Source: CAZYXZ01 sp964651395 (lineage in GTDB: Bacteria > Actinomycetota > Actinomycetes > BP-191). Taken from it: a DNA stretch of 24,109 nucleotides. The stretch lies in assembly GCA_964651395.1 (NCBI GenBank), contig CAZYXZ010000049.1, forward strand, positions 1 through 24,109, given 5' to 3'. Of the stretch, positions 23,459 through 24,109 are shown piece by piece. The notes beneath the pieces are model-generated. The model did no database searches and had not been told where the DNA came from. It saw nothing but the letters and a program-made list of their open reading frames with translations. The position numbers and the translations under genes were made by a program. How positions within the stretch are numbered: position 1 is the first letter of the stretch; each line of letters opens with the position of its first letter.

Positions 23459-24109
23459 AGCGGTCGTTCCTCGCCGCCGGTGTGGTCGCGTCGTGCCTGC
23501 TCGCCGTCGCCGCGCCCGCGCGGGCGGCGCTCGAGCCCGTGCGCATCGCGCAGGTGGACGGCAGCGGCGGGACCATCCGCATCGTCGTCACGGTGCCGGC
23601 GGAGGCCGGTGTGGACGCGAGCGGCCTGCGGCTGGAGGCGGAAGGCCGGACGCTGCCGGTGCGGGTCGAGGCGCCCGCAGCCGCACGGGTGTCGCGCACG
23701 GCGATGCTGGTCATCGACGTGAGCGGGAGCATGCGCGGAGCGGGCATCACCGCCGCTCGCGCCGCAGCCCACGACTTCCTCCGCGCCGTCCCGGCCGACG
23801 TACGCGTCGGTCTGCTGTCGTTCGCCGACCGGCCTGTGCTCGGGGTCGCGCCGACCACGGACCGGCGCAGCGTGTCGGCCGCCGTCGATGCCCTGGCTGC
23901 GGCCGGCGAGACGTCGCTCTTCGACGCCGTGGCGGCCGCGGCGTCCGCGGTCGGTCGCTCGGGACTGCGCTCGCTCGTCGTCCTGAGCGACGGGGCGGAC
24001 ACGGCGTCCAAGGCCACGGCCGCCGCCGCGGCGTCCGCGGCGCGGGCCGCAGGGGCCGCGGTGCACGCGGTGCTGCTCGGGCCGGACGGCGCGCCGGCGC
24101 TGGCCGACC
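23455..24109 (+). CDS. Secreted von Willebrand A protein in tad operon, possible VWA-TadB fusion (partial, 3' cut)
   Basis: The frame opens with ATG overlapping the cpaF stop (ATGA) and stays open for 218 codons to the window end. Residues 1-25 are a signal peptide (MKRSFLAAGVVASCLLAV, cut near ARA/ALEP). Residues about 26-78 form a beta-rich segment, then a von Willebrand A domain begins: the MIDAS motif is DVSGSM with Asp88, Ser90 and Ser92, followed by Thr153 in GETSLFDAV and Asp179 in LSDGADTASK, so the metal site is complete. After CpaF one expects TadB; in some actinobacteria a VWA domain precedes a type II secretion F domain in one protein, and the cut end prevents checking. An Ala-rich stretch lies at about 183-200. 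Confidence 0.85.
   Translation, partial: MKRSFLAAGVVASCLLAVAAPARAALEPVRIAQVDGSGGTIRIVVTVPAEAGVDASGLRLEAEGRTLPVRVEAPAAARVSRTAMLVIDVSGSMRGAGITAARAAAHDFLRAVPADVRVGLLSFADRPVLGVAPTTDRRSVSAAVDALAAAGETSLFDAVAAAASAVGRSGLRSLVVLSDGADTASKATAAAAASAARAAGAAVHAVLLGPDGAPALAD

Overview
The window is a densely packed, very high-GC chromosome segment with almost exclusively G/C third codon positions, many GTG starts, 1-4 base stop/start overlaps and leaderless-looking promoters. Gene families (DUF6350/PerM-like, DUF2752, DUF3017, FHA-helix-turn-helix, actinobacterial-type Tad pilus genes without a secretin) and the order sucD - membrane protein - perM-like - purN - purH point to an Actinomycetota chromosome. 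I cannot name the genus. Two runs of exactly 10 N (1892-1901, 16309-16318) show that this is a scaffolded draft assembly. No tRNA, rRNA, CRISPR array, insertion sequence or phage gene was found, and no stretch over 300 bases lacks a gene.

Layout. 1-2048 (+): end of sucD, a four-helix membrane protein and a PerM-like multi-pass protein interrupted by the first gap. 2055-2973 (-): a DUF2752 protein followed by an RDD protein with a YGAPxPG-repeat tail. 3079-7770 (+): purN, purH, a secreted M14 zinc carboxypeptidase and folD. PurN and PurH both consume 10-formyl-tetrahydrofolate and FolD makes it, so purine synthesis and its one-carbon supply sit together. 7767-8393 (-): an FHA plus helix-turn-helix regulator, divergent from the next block. 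8542-15274 (+): citrate synthase, an ACT-domain protein, a DUF3017 protein, isocitrate dehydrogenase, malate dehydrogenase, a CNNM/CorC-type transporter-like protein, trpS and a 2H phosphoesterase, mostly joined by overlaps and readable as one long operon with a TCA core. 15311-17158 (+): a YihY/BrkB membrane protein and an NAD(P)-binding SDR-like protein whose Rossmann glycine loop lies in the second gap. 17155-18327 (-): an S11 D-Ala-D-Ala carboxypeptidase. 18458-24109 (+): a Tad/Flp-type pilus or secretion operon (TadE, TadG, CpaB, CpaE/TadZ, CpaF/TadA, then a secreted von Willebrand A protein cut by the window end).

Most of the content is conserved actinobacterial core. The points most worth a second look are the von Willebrand A protein in the position where TadB is expected, the repeat-rich divergent promoter region between the carboxypeptidase and the tad operon, the FHA-HTH regulator facing the TCA operon, a local codon-usage island inside purH, and an isocitrate dehydrogenase carrying Lys-Tyr at the usual cofactor-selecting site. 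I did not find a convincing wholly new system.
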